In this document: positions 16,838-25,871 of the stretch, piece by piece
How the letters are laid out: the number at the start of each line of letters is the position of its first letter
Position numbering within the stretch: position 1 is the stretch's first letter
NCBI GenBank assembly: GCA_046233135.1
Contig: JBJXHN010000001.1
Coordinates: 868,001-932,000, forward strand
Direction of reading: 5' to 3'
DNA: 64,000 bases
DNA from: JBJXHN01 sp046233135
Lineage (GTDB): Bacteria > Pseudomonadota > Alphaproteobacteria > Rhodospirillales > Rhodospirillaceae
Made by a program: the position numbers and the translations under genes
Notes under the pieces: model-generated
The model's database searches: none
What the model saw: the letters and a program-made list of their open reading frames with translations, nothing else
What the model was told of the DNA's origin: nothing

Positions 16838-18004
16838 ATGATAAAAACAAATCTGAAGCCCGTCCTCGGCATGTCAGCGGTCATCCTGACACTCGCGGCG
16901 GCGGCCGCGTCCGGACAGGCGCAACAGCCGGCACCATCCGTGGTGATCACCACCGCGAAAAGCCAGGATTACACCCCGACCTCGCGCCTGCCCGGCCGGA
17001 TCAAGGCCTCGACCATCGCGGAAGTCCGTCCGCAGGTCTCGGGTATTATTCGCGAGCGCCTGTTTGAAGAGGGCATGAGTGTCCATGTCGACCAACCGCT
17101 CTACAAGATCGAGGACGAGACCTACATCGCCGAGGTGGCCGCCGCACGGGCGACAGTCGCCCAGGCCCAGGCCAATTACGATTTGACGATCCTGGAAGCG
17201 AACCGCGCCGACGAACTCTACAGGACCAGGGCCGTCTCCGAAGCGAACCGCGACAAGGCGGTCGCCAACCGCAATGCCGCCGATGCCGCCCTTCAATTGG
17301 CCGAGGCACAGCTGAAACAGGCGGAGATCAATCTTGATCGCACAACCGTGCGCGCGCCCATTTCGGGCGTGATCGGCCTGTCCCAGGCGACGACAGGCGC
17401 CCTTGTCAGCGCACAGCAGGCAACCGCCTTGGCCACCATACGCACCCTGGATCCCATCTACGTCGATGTCACCCAATCGGCGACAGAACTGCTGCGCTGG
17501 AATGCCCAGCCGAACACCAGCGAAGCCATCCGCAAAGCCGAACTGAAGATGCTTCTGCCGAATGGCGCGACCTTCGCCCATAAAGGTTACCTCCAGGCGG
17601 CGGAACCCCAGGTGGAGCCGACGACAGGCATGGTGACGTTGCGCATCACCTTCCCCAATCCGGATTTCCAGGTGTTGCCCGGCCTCTACGTTGAAGTGGA
17701 GCTGCCCCGGGATACCATCCCCGATACGGTTCCGGTGCCCCAGAACGCCGTGATGCGGGACACCCATGGGGGAACGCATGTCTGGGTTGTTGAAGACGGT
17801 AAGGTCGCCGTTCGTCAGGTTAAGGTTCTCGGGTCCGACGATAATCGGTGGATAACCACCGACGGCCTGAAGACAGGCGACCAGGTCATTCTGTCGGGTT
17901 TTCAGAAAGTCGGTCCCGGAACCGTGGTGGAGGCCGTTGCGGAAGAAGGACAGGCCCCCGATGCGACAGCGCCCGCGACAATCCCGCAGGGTGAAGGGAA
18001 CTGA
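16838..18004 (+). CDS. acrA: RND efflux periplasmic adaptor (AcrA/MexA type)
   Basis: The 388-residue protein has an N-terminal signal (about 1-28, ending GQAQQ), lipoyl half-motif PQVSGIIRERLFEEG, an Ala/Gln-rich helical hairpin (about 95-165), the second lipoyl half (RAPISGVIGLSQATTGALV) and beta-barrel and membrane-proximal domains. It couples the AcrB-like permease to an outer-membrane channel. An in-frame frame extends to 16802, but AAGG before the ATG at 16838 and the signal peptide favour this start. A 3-nt gap separates it from the permease. No outer-membrane factor gene follows, so the channel must be supplied elsewhere. Confidence 0.92.
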   Translation: MIKTNLKPVLGMSAVILTLAAAAASGQAQQPAPSVVITTAKSQDYTPTSRLPGRIKASTIAEVRPQVSGIIRERLFEEGMSVHVDQPLYKIEDETYIAEVAAARATVAQAQANYDLTILEANRADELYRTRAVSEANRDKAVANRNAADAALQLAEAQLKQAEINLDRTTVRAPISGVIGLSQATTGALVSAQQATALATIRTLDPIYVDVTQSATELLRWNAQPNTSEAIRKAELKMLLPNGATFAHKGYLQAAEPQVEPTTGMVTLRITFPNPDFQVLPGLYVEVELPRDTIPDTVPVPQNAVMRDTHGGTHVWVVEDGKVAVRQVKVLGSDDNRWITTDGLKTGDQVILSGFQKVGPGTVVEAVAEEGQAPDATAPATIPQGEGN

Positions 18005-18007
18005 TCC

Positions 18008-21000
18008 ATGGCCCGTTTCTTTATCGATCGCCCCATCTTCGCTTGGGTTCTCGCCATCGTCGTCATCGGGGCCGGTATCCTGTCGATCCTGCGCCTGCCC
18101 ATCTCGCAGTATCCGTCGATCGCCGGCCCGTCGATCGTCATCGGCGCGACCTACCCTGGTGCCTCGGCGGAAACGGTCGCCGACACGGTCGTGCAGATCA
18201 TTGAAAAGGAAATGACCGGTCTTGACGGGCTGCGCTACATCGATTCATCCACCACCTCCACGGGTCGCGCGTCCATCACCCTGACGTTTTCTCTAGGAAC
18301 CGATCCGGATATTGCCCAGGTCCAGGTTCAGAACAAGCTCGCGCAGGCCGAAGCCGGTCTGCCGGAGACGGTGCTGCGCCAAGGCGTGACCGTCGAAAAG
18401 TCCGCCACGGGCTATCTGATGGTGATCGGGCTGGTTTCGGACGACGGCTCCAGAACGGATATCGACCTCTCCGACTATCTCAGTTCCTATATCGTGGAAC
18501 CGATTTCCCGCCTCGCCGGTGTCGGCAAGGTCGAGGTCTTCGGGTCGGAATACGCGATGCGGATCTGGCTCGATCCGCAAAAGCTGAAGTACTACGATCT
18601 GTCCCCCTCCACGGTCGTCGCAGCCATCAGGGCGCAGAACGCCCAGATCTCGGCGGGCGCCTTTGGCGCGATGCCCGCGCCGGAGGGACAGCGCCTCAAT
18701 GCCACGATCACGGCGCAATCCCTGCTCCGGACGCCCGAAGATTTCGAACGCATCGTGCTCCGCGCCGACACCGATGGTGGTCTCGTCCTGTTGCGGGACG
18801 TCGCCAGGGCTGAATTGGGAACCGAAAACTACGAGATCGCCGGTTTTTACAACGGCAGTCCCGCGTCGGGCATGGCCGTTCAGCTGGCCTCCGGTGCGAA
18901 CGCGCTTGAGACGGCGGAACTGGTCAAAGCCAAAATGGATGAACTGGCCGAAGCCCTTCCTGCCGGGGTGAGCTATGTCATTCCCTATGACACGACCCCC
19001 TTCGTGCTGATCTCGATCGAATCCGTCGTGCACACGCTGATCGAGGCGATTGTCCTCGTGTTCTTCGTGATGCTCCTCTTCCTGCATAATTTTCGCGCCA
19101 CCCTCATTCCGACCCTGGCTGTTCCGGTGGTTCTCCTCGGCACGTTCGGCATCATGGCCGCTCTCGGGTATTCCATTAACACGCTGACCATGCTGGCCAT
19201 GGTGCTGGCAATCGGGCTGCTGGTCGATGACGCCATCGTCGTGGTGGAAAACGTCGAACGCTTGATGCACGACGAAAATCTGGAGCCCAAGGCAGCTACC
19301 AAGAAATCCATGGCAGAGATATCCGGAGCCCTGGTGGGCATCGCCATGGTGCTTTCCGCGGTCTTCGTTCCCATGGCCTTTTTCGGGGGGGCCACCGGGG
19401 AAATGTACAAGCAGTTCGCCGTGACCATCGTTTCGGCCATGGGGCTGTCCGTCCTGGTCGCCCTGATTTTCACCCCCGCCTTGTGCGCAACAATTCTGAA
19501 ACCCCAGGCCCACGCGCGCAGGGAAGGACTGCTCGGCCGGATTGGTGGTGGTTTCGGACGATGGTTTGAACGCAATTTCGGCCATCTGACGGGCGGCTAC
19601 ATGTCGCTTGTCAAAGTGGTAACGGCCGGCCCTCTTCGAATGATCGTCGTCTATGGGCTGATCGTCGTCGGCATGATCGCGCTCTACCAGCGGACACCGA
19701 CATCGTTCCTGCCCGACGAAGACCAGGGTACGCTGATGACCATCGTTCAGTTGCCCTCCGGCTCCACGTCGGAACAGACCGAAGCCGTCTTGCGCAAAGT
19801 CGAAAGCTATTACATGGCGGCGGAGCAAGACAACATCGTCTCGGCGTTTTCGGTTCGCGGCTTCTCGTTCGCCGGACAAGGGCAGAACATGGGCATGATG
19901 TTCGTCAAACTGAAGGATTGGGCGGAACGTCCCGGCCCCGACGATTCCGCCCAGGCGATCGCCGGGCGGGCCTTCGGTCCCTTGATGGGGGGCATTCGCG
20001 AAGCCCTGGTCATTCCGATCGTCCCGCCAGCCGTTCTGGAACTCGGGAACTCGAACGGGTTCAACGCCTTCTTGCAAGCCAGCGGCGGACAGACCCATGA
20101 ACAGCTGCTGGATGCCCGCAATCAGCTTCTCGGATTGGCCGGCCAGGATCCCCGCCTGACGGCGGTGCGCCCCAACGGAGTGGAGGACGCCGCGCAGTTC
20201 CGCTTGAACATCGACTGGGGCAAGGCCGGCGCGGTTGGCCTGACCGCGGCCGATGTGGGCACGTTCCTGACCACGGTCTGGTCCAGCGACTACGTCAATG
20301 ACTTCTTGTACGAAGGTCGCGTCAAGCGGGTGTACGTCCAAGGGGAGCCCGACGCCCGGACCGCGCCGGAAGATCTCGCCCTTTGGCGGGTTCAGAACAT
20401 GAACGGCGACTTCGTCGACTTCTCGACCTTCGCCACGCAAGAGTGGGTCTTCGGCCCGCAGCAGGTATCGCGCTACAATGCCCTGCCCGCCATGGGCATC
20501 GAAGGATCTCCCGCTGACGGCCTGACCTCCGGCGAGGCCATCACCGCGATGGAGGACCTGGCCGATCAATTGCCGCCCGGCTTCAAGCTGGTCTGGACCG
20601 GCATGTCCCTGGAGGAAAAGGAAGCCGGTGCCGGTGCGGTGATCCTGTACGCCCTCGCCTTGTCGGCCGTGTTCCTCTGCCTGGCGGCTCTCTACGAGAG
20701 CTGGACAATCCCGATGGCGGTGCTGATGGCCATGCCGGTCGGCATTCTGGGGGCGCTGATCGGTGCTGCGGTCGGTGGCCAGTCCAACGGCGTGTATTTC
20801 CAGGTGGGTCTTCTGACGGTGGTGGGCCTGACCGGCAAGAACGGCATCATGATCGTCGAATTCGCGCGCGAACGCATGGCCGCATTGGGTGAAACCGCCG
20901 TCGAGGCCGTGCGCGAGGCGGCCCGGCTGCGCTTCAGACCAATCCTCATGACCTCGCTGGCCTTCGGTCTTGGGGTCGTTCCGCTGGTTCTGTCGTCGGG

Positions 21001-21148
21001 GGCCGGGTCCGGTGCCCGGACGGCCATTGGCTACGCGACATTTTTCGGCACGATTACCGGCACGTTCCTGACAATCTTCTTCGTCCCGGTGTTCTTCGTG
21101 CTGATCAACCGGGTGTTTTCGCGGCGCCCGGAATCACGGCAGACCTGA
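18008..21148 (+). CDS. acrB: RND multidrug efflux permease (AcrB/MexB type)
   Basis: The 1046-residue protein begins MARFFIDRPIFAWVLAI, the classical AcrB N-terminus. It has the TM4 motif GLLVDDAIVVVENV with the paired proton-relay Asp near 407-408, two large periplasmic porter/docking domains and 12 membrane helices, ending within a C-terminal Arg-rich tail. It exports a broad range of hydrophobic drugs by proton antiport. It is in an operon with the adaptor upstream. The nearest regulators in the window are the orphan AcrR operator and the two-component system just upstream. Confidence 0.95.
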   Translation: MARFFIDRPIFAWVLAIVVIGAGILSILRLPISQYPSIAGPSIVIGATYPGASAETVADTVVQIIEKEMTGLDGLRYIDSSTTSTGRASITLTFSLGTDPDIAQVQVQNKLAQAEAGLPETVLRQGVTVEKSATGYLMVIGLVSDDGSRTDIDLSDYLSSYIVEPISRLAGVGKVEVFGSEYAMRIWLDPQKLKYYDLSPSTVVAAIRAQNAQISAGAFGAMPAPEGQRLNATITAQSLLRTPEDFERIVLRADTDGGLVLLRDVARAELGTENYEIAGFYNGSPASGMAVQLASGANALETAELVKAKMDELAEALPAGVSYVIPYDTTPFVLISIESVVHTLIEAIVLVFFVMLLFLHNFRATLIPTLAVPVVLLGTFGIMAALGYSINTLTMLAMVLAIGLLVDDAIVVVENVERLMHDENLEPKAATKKSMAEISGALVGIAMVLSAVFVPMAFFGGATGEMYKQFAVTIVSAMGLSVLVALIFTPALCATILKPQAHARREGLLGRIGGGFGRWFERNFGHLTGGYMSLVKVVTAGPLRMIVVYGLIVVGMIALYQRTPTSFLPDEDQGTLMTIVQLPSGSTSEQTEAVLRKVESYYMAAEQDNIVSAFSVRGFSFAGQGQNMGMMFVKLKDWAERPGPDDSAQAIAGRAFGPLMGGIREALVIPIVPPAVLELGNSNGFNAFLQASGGQTHEQLLDARNQLLGLAGQDPRLTAVRPNGVEDAAQFRLNIDWGKAGAVGLTAADVGTFLTTVWSSDYVNDFLYEGRVKRVYVQGEPDARTAPEDLALWRVQNMNGDFVDFSTFATQEWVFGPQQVSRYNALPAMGIEGSPADGLTSGEAITAMEDLADQLPPGFKLVWTGMSLEEKEAGAGAVILYALALSAVFLCLAALYESWTIPMAVLMAMPVGILGALIGAAVGGQSNGVYFQVGLLTVVGLTGKNGIMIVEFARERMAALGETAVEAVREAARLRFRPILMTSLAFGLGVVPLVLSSGAGSGARTAIGYATFFGTITGTFLTIFFVPVFFVLINRVFSRRPESRQT

Positions 21149-21186
21149 CGGGGGGAACCCCCTCCCGTCGGCATCCGCGTGCCGCC

Positions 21187-21212
21187 CCGGCGACGGGTGA
21201 TCCCGTCGCCGG
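21187..21212 (+). terminator. Strong hairpin after the efflux permease
   Basis: An 11-bp perfect stem (CCGGCGACGGG / CCCGTCGCCGG) with loop TGAT lies 38 nt past the permease stop. It lacks a T-tract, so it may be a Rho-assisted or bidirectional stop rather than a classical intrinsic terminator. Confidence 0.45.
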
Positions 21213-21271
21213 TCGGTTCGGCAGTCTGGCAGGGCGCTTGGGCAGCACGCGGGCATCAATCGCAATCGCCC

Positions 21272-21303
21272 AAAAAAGAACCCCGCCTCGAAGGGCGGGG
21301 TTC
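21272..21303 (-). terminator. Rho-independent terminator of rplM-rpsI
   Basis: Read on the minus strand, a 10-bp stem (GAACCCCGCC / GGCGGGGTTC) with a 6-nt loop is followed by six T. It lies about 30 nt past the rpsI stop. Confidence 0.88.
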
Positions 21304-21331
21304 CGAAGTCGGGACAGGACCCGGACGCGGA

Positions 21332-21817
21332 TCAGCGCTTGGAGAACTGGAAGCTCCGACGGGCCTTGGCGCGGCCGTACTTCTTACGTTCAACGGTACG
21401 CGGGTCACGGGTCAGGAAGCCCTGAGCCTTCAGCGGCTTACGCAGTTCCGGGTTGAACAGCGTCAGCGCCCGGCTGATGCCGTGACGCAGCGCGCCGGCC
21501 TGACCGGACAGACCACCGCCGGTCACCGTGCAGACCACGTCGAACTGGTTGGACGTGTTGGTGACCGTGAAGGGCTGGTTGATGACCATGCGCAGAACCG
21601 GGCGCGGGAAATAGGCGTCCAGCTCGCGGCCGTTGACGGTGATGCGGCCGCTGCCGGCCTTCACCCACACACGGGCAACCGATTCCTTACGACGACCGGT
21701 GGCGTAGGAGCGGCCGAACTCGTCCTTCACCGCCTCGCGGGTCGCCTGTTCCTGAACCTGAGCCGGCGCCCGGGTCGCTTCCTTCAGATCTTCGAAGGAC
21801 TTGATCTCCTCGGACAT
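21332..21817 (-). CDS. rpsI: 30S ribosomal protein S9
   Basis: The 161-residue protein has the typical uS9 core GRSYATGRRKESVARVWVK, GGGLSGQAGALRHGISRAL and the invariant C-terminal tail FQFSKR, which reaches the P-site tRNA. A ~35-residue N-terminal extension rich in Glu, Gln and Ala precedes the core, as seen in Rhodospirillales. It follows rplM by 3 nt in the usual L13-S9 operon and is followed by an intrinsic terminator. Confidence 0.97.
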   Translation of the reverse strand: MSEEIKSFEDLKEATRAPAQVQEQATREAVKDEFGRSYATGRRKESVARVWVKAGSGRITVNGRELDAYFPRPVLRMVINQPFTVTNTSNQFDVVCTVTGGGLSGQAGALRHGISRALTLFNPELRKPLKAQGFLTRDPRTVERKKYGRAKARRSFQFSKR

Positions 21818-21820
21818 GGC

Positions 21821-22285
21821 TTAGAAGCTCCTCTTGTTCTTCGGATTAAGGGCGGCCACGTCCAGCACTTCCGGCTGCTGGGCATCGTGCGGATGGTCGG
21901 TGCCGGCATAAACACGCAGCTTCTTGAACTGCGCGCGGCCCAGGGGGCCACGGGGCATCATGCGTTCGACAGCCTTTTCAACCACGCGTTCGGGGTGGCG
22001 GCCGGTCAGGATCTGGCCCATGGTGCGGCTCTTGATGCCGCCCGGGTGACCGGTGTGCCAGAAGAAGCGTTCCTGGGTGGCCTTGTTACCCGTCAGCTTC
22101 ACCTTTTCGGCGTTGATGACGACCACATGGTCACCGGTGTCGATATGCGGGGTGTACATCGGCTTGGTCTTGCCGCGCAGCAGGTCGGCAATGATCACCG
22201 CCAGGCGACCGAGAACGACACCTTCGGCGTCGATCACGTACCACTTCCTGTCCACCTCATTGGGTTTCGCGGAATAGGTCTTCAT
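21821..22285 (-). CDS. rplM: 50S ribosomal protein L13
   Basis: The 154-residue protein begins MKTYSAKPNEVDRKWYVIDA and contains the uL13 signature MMPRGPLGRAQFKKLRVYAG, with the normal length for alphaproteobacteria. It is an early-assembly protein of the large subunit. It is the first gene of the rplM-rpsI operon, with a sigma-70-like promoter at 22398-22425. Confidence 0.97.
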   Translation of the reverse strand: MKTYSAKPNEVDRKWYVIDAEGVVLGRLAVIIADLLRGKTKPMYTPHIDTGDHVVVINAEKVKLTGNKATQERFFWHTGHPGGIKSRTMGQILTGRHPERVVEKAVERMMPRGPLGRAQFKKLRVYAGTDHPHDAQQPEVLDVAALNPKNKRSF

Positions 22286-22667
22286 TGGATCCGTTCTTTT
22301 GCTCTGGGCCGCCGCCGGAACAGTCCCGCGACAGCCAAATCAATAATGCGCCGACCAGTGGGACAGGCCAGCGCATCCGGTGTTGGTGTGGGCGCGGAGT
22401 ATGCCAGGAGACGAAAAGAAGTCAATCACTAAAACACTATTAAAATCAACGCATTAGAAAATTGGTATCATAATACCTCACTTTTAAGCCTCCGGAATGG
22501 CGTCCTTTTTCCGCCTCCCGCCGCCCCCCTGTTTTCGCGGCGCCGCGGCGGAGAGCCTATTGACGGGAAAACCGGCCCGGAGTTGACTGTCAGCGTTCAA
22601 CCGGCCGCGCCCTCCCGTCGCTCCGCGAACCAAGGCACGCGCCGCCGTTACCGGAAGGGGACAGACC
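22286..22667. other. Leader/promoter region between rplM and a divergent small gene
   Basis: The rplM half holds a ~110-nt 5' leader and its promoter. At about 22430-22490 there is a conspicuous AT-rich stretch with the short palindrome GGTAT-CATA-ATACC, of a kind that can act as an upstream activating element. No additional gene is seen. Confidence 0.5.
22398..22425 (-). promoter_or_regulatory. Sigma-70-type promoter of rplM-rpsI
   Basis: On the minus strand TTGACT and CATACT are separated by 16 bp, with an AT-rich block upstream. It is the best -35/-10 pair in the interval and lies about 115 bp before the rplM ATG. Confidence 0.6.
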
Positions 22668-22895
22668 GTGCACACCGTGGCTTCCATCTCGTTTCGCGAC
22701 GACCACAGCCTGAGCATGGACGTGCTCGACGTCTCCGGTCTGGTCATGGGTCCGCCGATCCGCCTGGAAGACGGCAGCTGGGCGGTGGAACTGGTGGTGC
22801 ACACCATCGCCGGCAAGATTTCCCTGCAAATGACCGGCGACGATCCCGAGCGCTTCAAGATCGCTCACCCCGAAGGCTACGAGGACGAGGGCTGA
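22668..22895 (+). CDS. Small conserved-looking protein of unknown function
   Basis: The 75-residue frame starts at GTG, with a GGAAGGGG purine-rich site upstream. The sequence is acidic with alternating beta-type hydrophobics (VELVVHTIAGKISLQM) and no signal peptide or membrane helix, which looks like a small beta-rich soluble domain. It is divergent from rplM and its last 19 nt overlap the end of the thioesterase gene on the other strand. I do not recognise a family. Confidence 0.6.
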   Translation: MHTVASISFRDDHSLSMDVLDVSGLVMGPPIRLEDGSWAVELVVHTIAGKISLQMTGDDPERFKIAHPEGYEDEG

Positions 22896-23392
22896 GGCGC
22901 CCCCATCCCGTCCCCTGCCCCCTCTCCTATCCCCGCCCCCGCCCGGTCCAGGGGTGGAATCGAATAGGTGCCGGTGACATGGGCCACCAGATCCCAGTTC
23001 TCCCGCCCCCACTCCGCCCGCCCGGCGCCGGGCACGCTGTACAGCTCCACCTCTGCCACCGTCAGGCGCTTGCCGTCCTTCAGTGACTTGCCCACCGCCA
23101 CGATATCGCGGTCCGAGGGCTTGCGCAGGAAGTTGATGGACAGGTTGGTGGTGACCGCCAGTTCCACCCGCCCCACCAGACTCAGCACCACCGCATACAT
23201 CGCCACATCCGCCAGCGCCATCATCGCCGGGCCGGACACCGTGCCGCCGGGACGGGTCAGCTCCGGCTTGTAGGGCATGCGCAGCAGCACCTCTCCATGA
23301 CGAATCTCCTCGGCGACGATGCCCAGCATGTCGGCGATCGGCAGTTCGCGATCCAGAATCGCGGTGAAGTCTTCCAGGGTAATGCGGGACAT
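22877..23392 (-). CDS. PaaI-type hotdog-fold acyl-CoA thioesterase
   Basis: The 171-residue protein has a hotdog fold with GGTVSGPAMMALADVAMYAVVLS (catalytic-loop and helix region, 50-72) and TTNLSINFLRKP, typical of PaaI/YdiI thioesterases. These hydrolyse thioesters of CoA, often as tetramers. The frame is open much further upstream, but the ATG at 23392 begins the recognisable domain. The C-terminal ~20 residues are Gly/Ala/Ser-rich and probably disordered. Confidence 0.82.
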   Translation of the reverse strand: MSRITLEDFTAILDRELPIADMLGIVAEEIRHGEVLLRMPYKPELTRPGGTVSGPAMMALADVAMYAVVLSLVGRVELAVTTNLSINFLRKPSDRDIVAVGKSLKDGKRLTVAEVELYSVPGAGRAEWGRENWDLVAHVTGTYSIPPLDRAGAGIGEGAGDGMGAPQPSSS

Positions 23393-23587
23393 GGCAGCGC
23401 CCTTCCGGCGGCAGGGGAGGGGAAAAAGGGGCCGATACGGACCCGAATGGGGCGCAGATGTGTCTTTTCCTTGAAAAAGCAAGGGGAACAAGTCAAAATC
23501 CAATTGAATCAACGAGTCGCTAAAAATTGTTGAAAAATCAGTCGAACAAGGGCCTTCAACCCTAACCCCCCAGGGAGGATAGACCGC

Positions 23588-24376
23588 GTGACCCAGGACG
23601 ATCAGCCGATTCTGCTCAGCGAGACCACCGAAGGCGTGCTGCGCCTGACCCTCAACCGGCCGAAGGCGCGCAATGCCCTGTCCGTCGGCCTGATGGCCGC
23701 GCTTCAGGGTGCGCTGGACGCCGCCCGTGACGACGCCGCCGTGCGGGTGGTGGTGATCGCCGCCAACGGCCCGGCCTTCTGCGCCGGCCACGATCTGCGG
23801 GAAGTGCGCGCCAATCCGGGGCGGGACGCCTACGAGGCGCTCTTCACCCAGTGCTCCAGGCTGATGACCTCCATCGTGCGCCTGCCCAAGCCGGTGATCG
23901 CCCGTGTCCACGCCATGGCCACGGCGGCGGGATGCCAGCTGGTGGCGTCCTGCGACCTCGCCATTGCGGCGGAAGAGGCCCGCTTCGCCACGCCGGGGGT
24001 CAATATCGGCCTGTTCTGCTCCACCCCCATGGTCGCCCTGTCCCGCAATGTGGGGCACAAGAAGGCCATGGAGATGCTGCTGTCCGGCCATCCCATTTCC
24101 GCCGCCGACGCCCTCGCCCACGGTCTGGTCAACCAGGTGGTGCCGGCCGAAGGGCTGGACGACGCCGTGGACAGTCTGGCGCAGACCATCGCCGGCAAGT
24201 CGCCCCTGACCCTGGCCATCGGCAAGGAAGCTTTCTACCGCCAGGCCGAAATGCCGCTGGAAGACGCCTACGCCTACGCCAGCGAGGTGATGACCACCAA
24301 CATGCTCGCCCGGGACGCCCAGGAAGGGATCGATGCCTTCCTGGAAAAGCGCGATCCCGTCTGGACGGGCGAATAG
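23588..24376 (+). CDS. Enoyl-CoA hydratase/isomerase family protein (ECHDC3-like)
   Basis: The 262-residue crotonase-fold protein has the oxyanion-hole segments AFCAGHDLREVR and VHAMATAAGCQLVASCDLA. The GHDL version is typical of the ECHDC3-like branch, whose substrate is not well defined. A GTG start is supported by AGGGAGGA nine bases upstream. It is divergent from the thioesterase, which suggests shared acyl-CoA metabolism. Classical glutamates of beta-oxidation hydratases are not evident, so the hydratase activity is uncertain. Confidence 0.85.
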   Translation: MTQDDQPILLSETTEGVLRLTLNRPKARNALSVGLMAALQGALDAARDDAAVRVVVIAANGPAFCAGHDLREVRANPGRDAYEALFTQCSRLMTSIVRLPKPVIARVHAMATAAGCQLVASCDLAIAAEEARFATPGVNIGLFCSTPMVALSRNVGHKKAMEMLLSGHPISAADALAHGLVNQVVPAEGLDDAVDSLAQTIAGKSPLTLAIGKEAFYRQAEMPLEDAYAYASEVMTTNMLARDAQEGIDAFLEKRDPVWTGE

Positions 24377-24406
24377 CCCCGCCCAGGAAGACCCGGAGAC
24401 ACGCCC

Positions 24407-24991
24407 ATGCCATACCAAGCCCTGCCCCACCTGTCCCACCCCCGGCCGTCCCGCGTTCCGGCTCCCCGCAGCCGTGCGGCGCGCTGGCTGCCCGCCCTGG
24501 CCCTGCTCGTGCCCCTGGCCCTGACCGCCTGCGGCGGCGGCGCGGGCGGGGGCTATCAGCGCATGGCCGTGCCGCAGTATCCGGACGGCGGCTTCGTGTG
24601 GTGCGTGCCCTATGCCCGCTATGTTTCCGGGGTGCAGATCCATGGCGACGCCAACACCTGGTGGGATCAGGCGCGCGGCCGCTATGCCCAGGGCAACCGC
24701 CCGGCCCTGGGCGCGGTGCTGACCCTGCGGCCCGACAACCGGCTGCGCGGCGGCCATGTGGCCGTGGTCACCGGTCTGGTCGGCGACCGGGAAATCCGGG
24801 TCAGCCACGCCAACTGGGGATGGAACGACAAGACGCGGGGCCTGATCTACGAGGACATGCCCGCCGTCGACGTCTCCCCGGCCAACGACTGGACCATGGT
24901 GCGCTTCATGCACCCCAGCGTCGGCGGCTACGGTCGTGGCTACCCCGCCTACGGCTTCATCTACGGCGACACCTATATGGCCCAGAGATAG
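24407..24991 (+). CDS. CHAP-domain lipoprotein, putative peptidoglycan amidase
   Basis: The 194-residue protein has an N-terminal export signal with lipobox LTAC (Cys about residue 42). A CHAP domain follows, with the nucleophile Cys in WCVPYARYVSG and the His in GGHVAVVTG. CHAP enzymes cleave peptide bonds in peptidoglycan stems. A polar region, then a Tyr/Gly-rich C-terminus (GGYGRGYPAYGF), may bind the cell wall. It is 30 nt after the hydratase-like gene. Confidence 0.83.
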   Translation: MPYQALPHLSHPRPSRVPAPRSRAARWLPALALLVPLALTACGGGAGGGYQRMAVPQYPDGGFVWCVPYARYVSGVQIHGDANTWWDQARGRYAQGNRPALGAVLTLRPDNRLRGGHVAVVTGLVGDREIRVSHANWGWNDKTRGLIYEDMPAVDVSPANDWTMVRFMHPSVGGYGRGYPAYGFIYGDTYMAQR

Positions 24992-25043
24992 GACAGGGGA
25001 GGGCCAGAGACGCCAGCCTCTTCCTTCCTGCTCCCCTACCCGC

Positions 25044-25769
25044 CTATTCCCCGGCGGCGGAGCGCAGGGCCGTGTCGTCGCAAACGAAGCGGTTCACCCC
25101 CCGCTCCGCAATCGCGCCGGACCGCTTCAGGTCGGCGATCATGCGGCTGGCCGTTTCGGTGGTCACCCCCAGCATGGCCCCCAGATCCTCGCGGCTGAAC
25201 AGCTCGCAGATCTCCTGCCCCTGGTCGTCAGCCTCCCGGGGCAGATGCAGCATCAGGCGCGCCACCCGTGCCCGGGCGTTGCCGGTGGACAGCCCCGTCA
25301 GCCAGGCATCCGCCTGCTGCACGCTGCGATGCCACCGGGTCATCAGCTGGTTGTGCAGCCGGGGCGTCTGGGTGCTCAGCCGTTGCACCACATCCGCCGG
25401 GATCCGGCAGACCAGCGCCGAATGCAGCACCACCGCCGTATGCTCATAGACATCGGACAGCAGCGCCTCCAGCCCGATGGTGTCTCCCGGGCGCAGCAGC
25501 CGCACGATCCGCTGGCTGCCGTCCGACAGGTACTGCACCAGCTTGATCAGCCCCACCCGCAAGGTAAACACCGCCCCGGCCGGTTCGCCCTCGCCATACA
25601 GCTGGCTCCCCGGGTCGAAGAACAGTTCCTCGATCGGCAGGTGGATCAGGTTGAAGTCCGCTTCCTCCAGGTCGGCGAACAGCGCGAGGTCGCGGATTCC
25701 ACACCCCCGGCATTCGGCGAGACCTTTCCAGGCGGCCTCTATCTTCGTTTTTTTCACAGCGGTCCACAT
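25044..25769 (-). CDS. Crp/Fnr family transcriptional regulator with an incomplete Fe-S ligand set
   Basis: From the ATG at 25769 the protein has 241 residues: a cyclic-nucleotide-binding-like barrel (about 40-125), a dimerisation helix, and a winged helix with recognition motif GVTTETASRMI. The E--SR residues match those by which FNR reads TTGAT half-sites. Cys20, Cys23 and Cys121 line up with three of the four [4Fe-4S] ligands of E. coli FNR, but the fourth position is Ala/Phe. A longer frame begins at TTG 25823, and no start has a clear ribosome site. An oxygen- or redox-linked role is possible but not assured. Confidence 0.85.
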   Translation of the reverse strand: MWTAVKKTKIEAAWKGLAECRGCGIRDLALFADLEEADFNLIHLPIEELFFDPGSQLYGEGEPAGAVFTLRVGLIKLVQYLSDGSQRIVRLLRPGDTIGLEALLSDVYEHTAVVLHSALVCRIPADVVQRLSTQTPRLHNQLMTRWHRSVQQADAWLTGLSTGNARARVARLMLHLPREADDQGQEICELFSREDLGAMLGVTTETASRMIADLKRSGAIAERGVNRFVCDDTALRSAAGE

Positions 25770-25871
25770 TGTTGGGGCACCCGTCGACGGGACAGGTCGG
25801 CTTCCCTGAGTTTGTTCCCTCAATGGTGGCCGACCCGTGCATCCCGGTCAACAGCCCGCCGGTCCGAGAGC

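Noticed and set aside
18293..20569. 758-codon minus-strand frame inside acrB
   Set aside because: It is an antisense shadow of a clear AcrB permease and has no recognisable domains.
22877..24913. Long minus-strand frame covering the hydratase-like gene
   Set aside because: Only its last 171 codons encode a recognisable protein (the thioesterase); the rest is an antisense shadow of 23588-24376.
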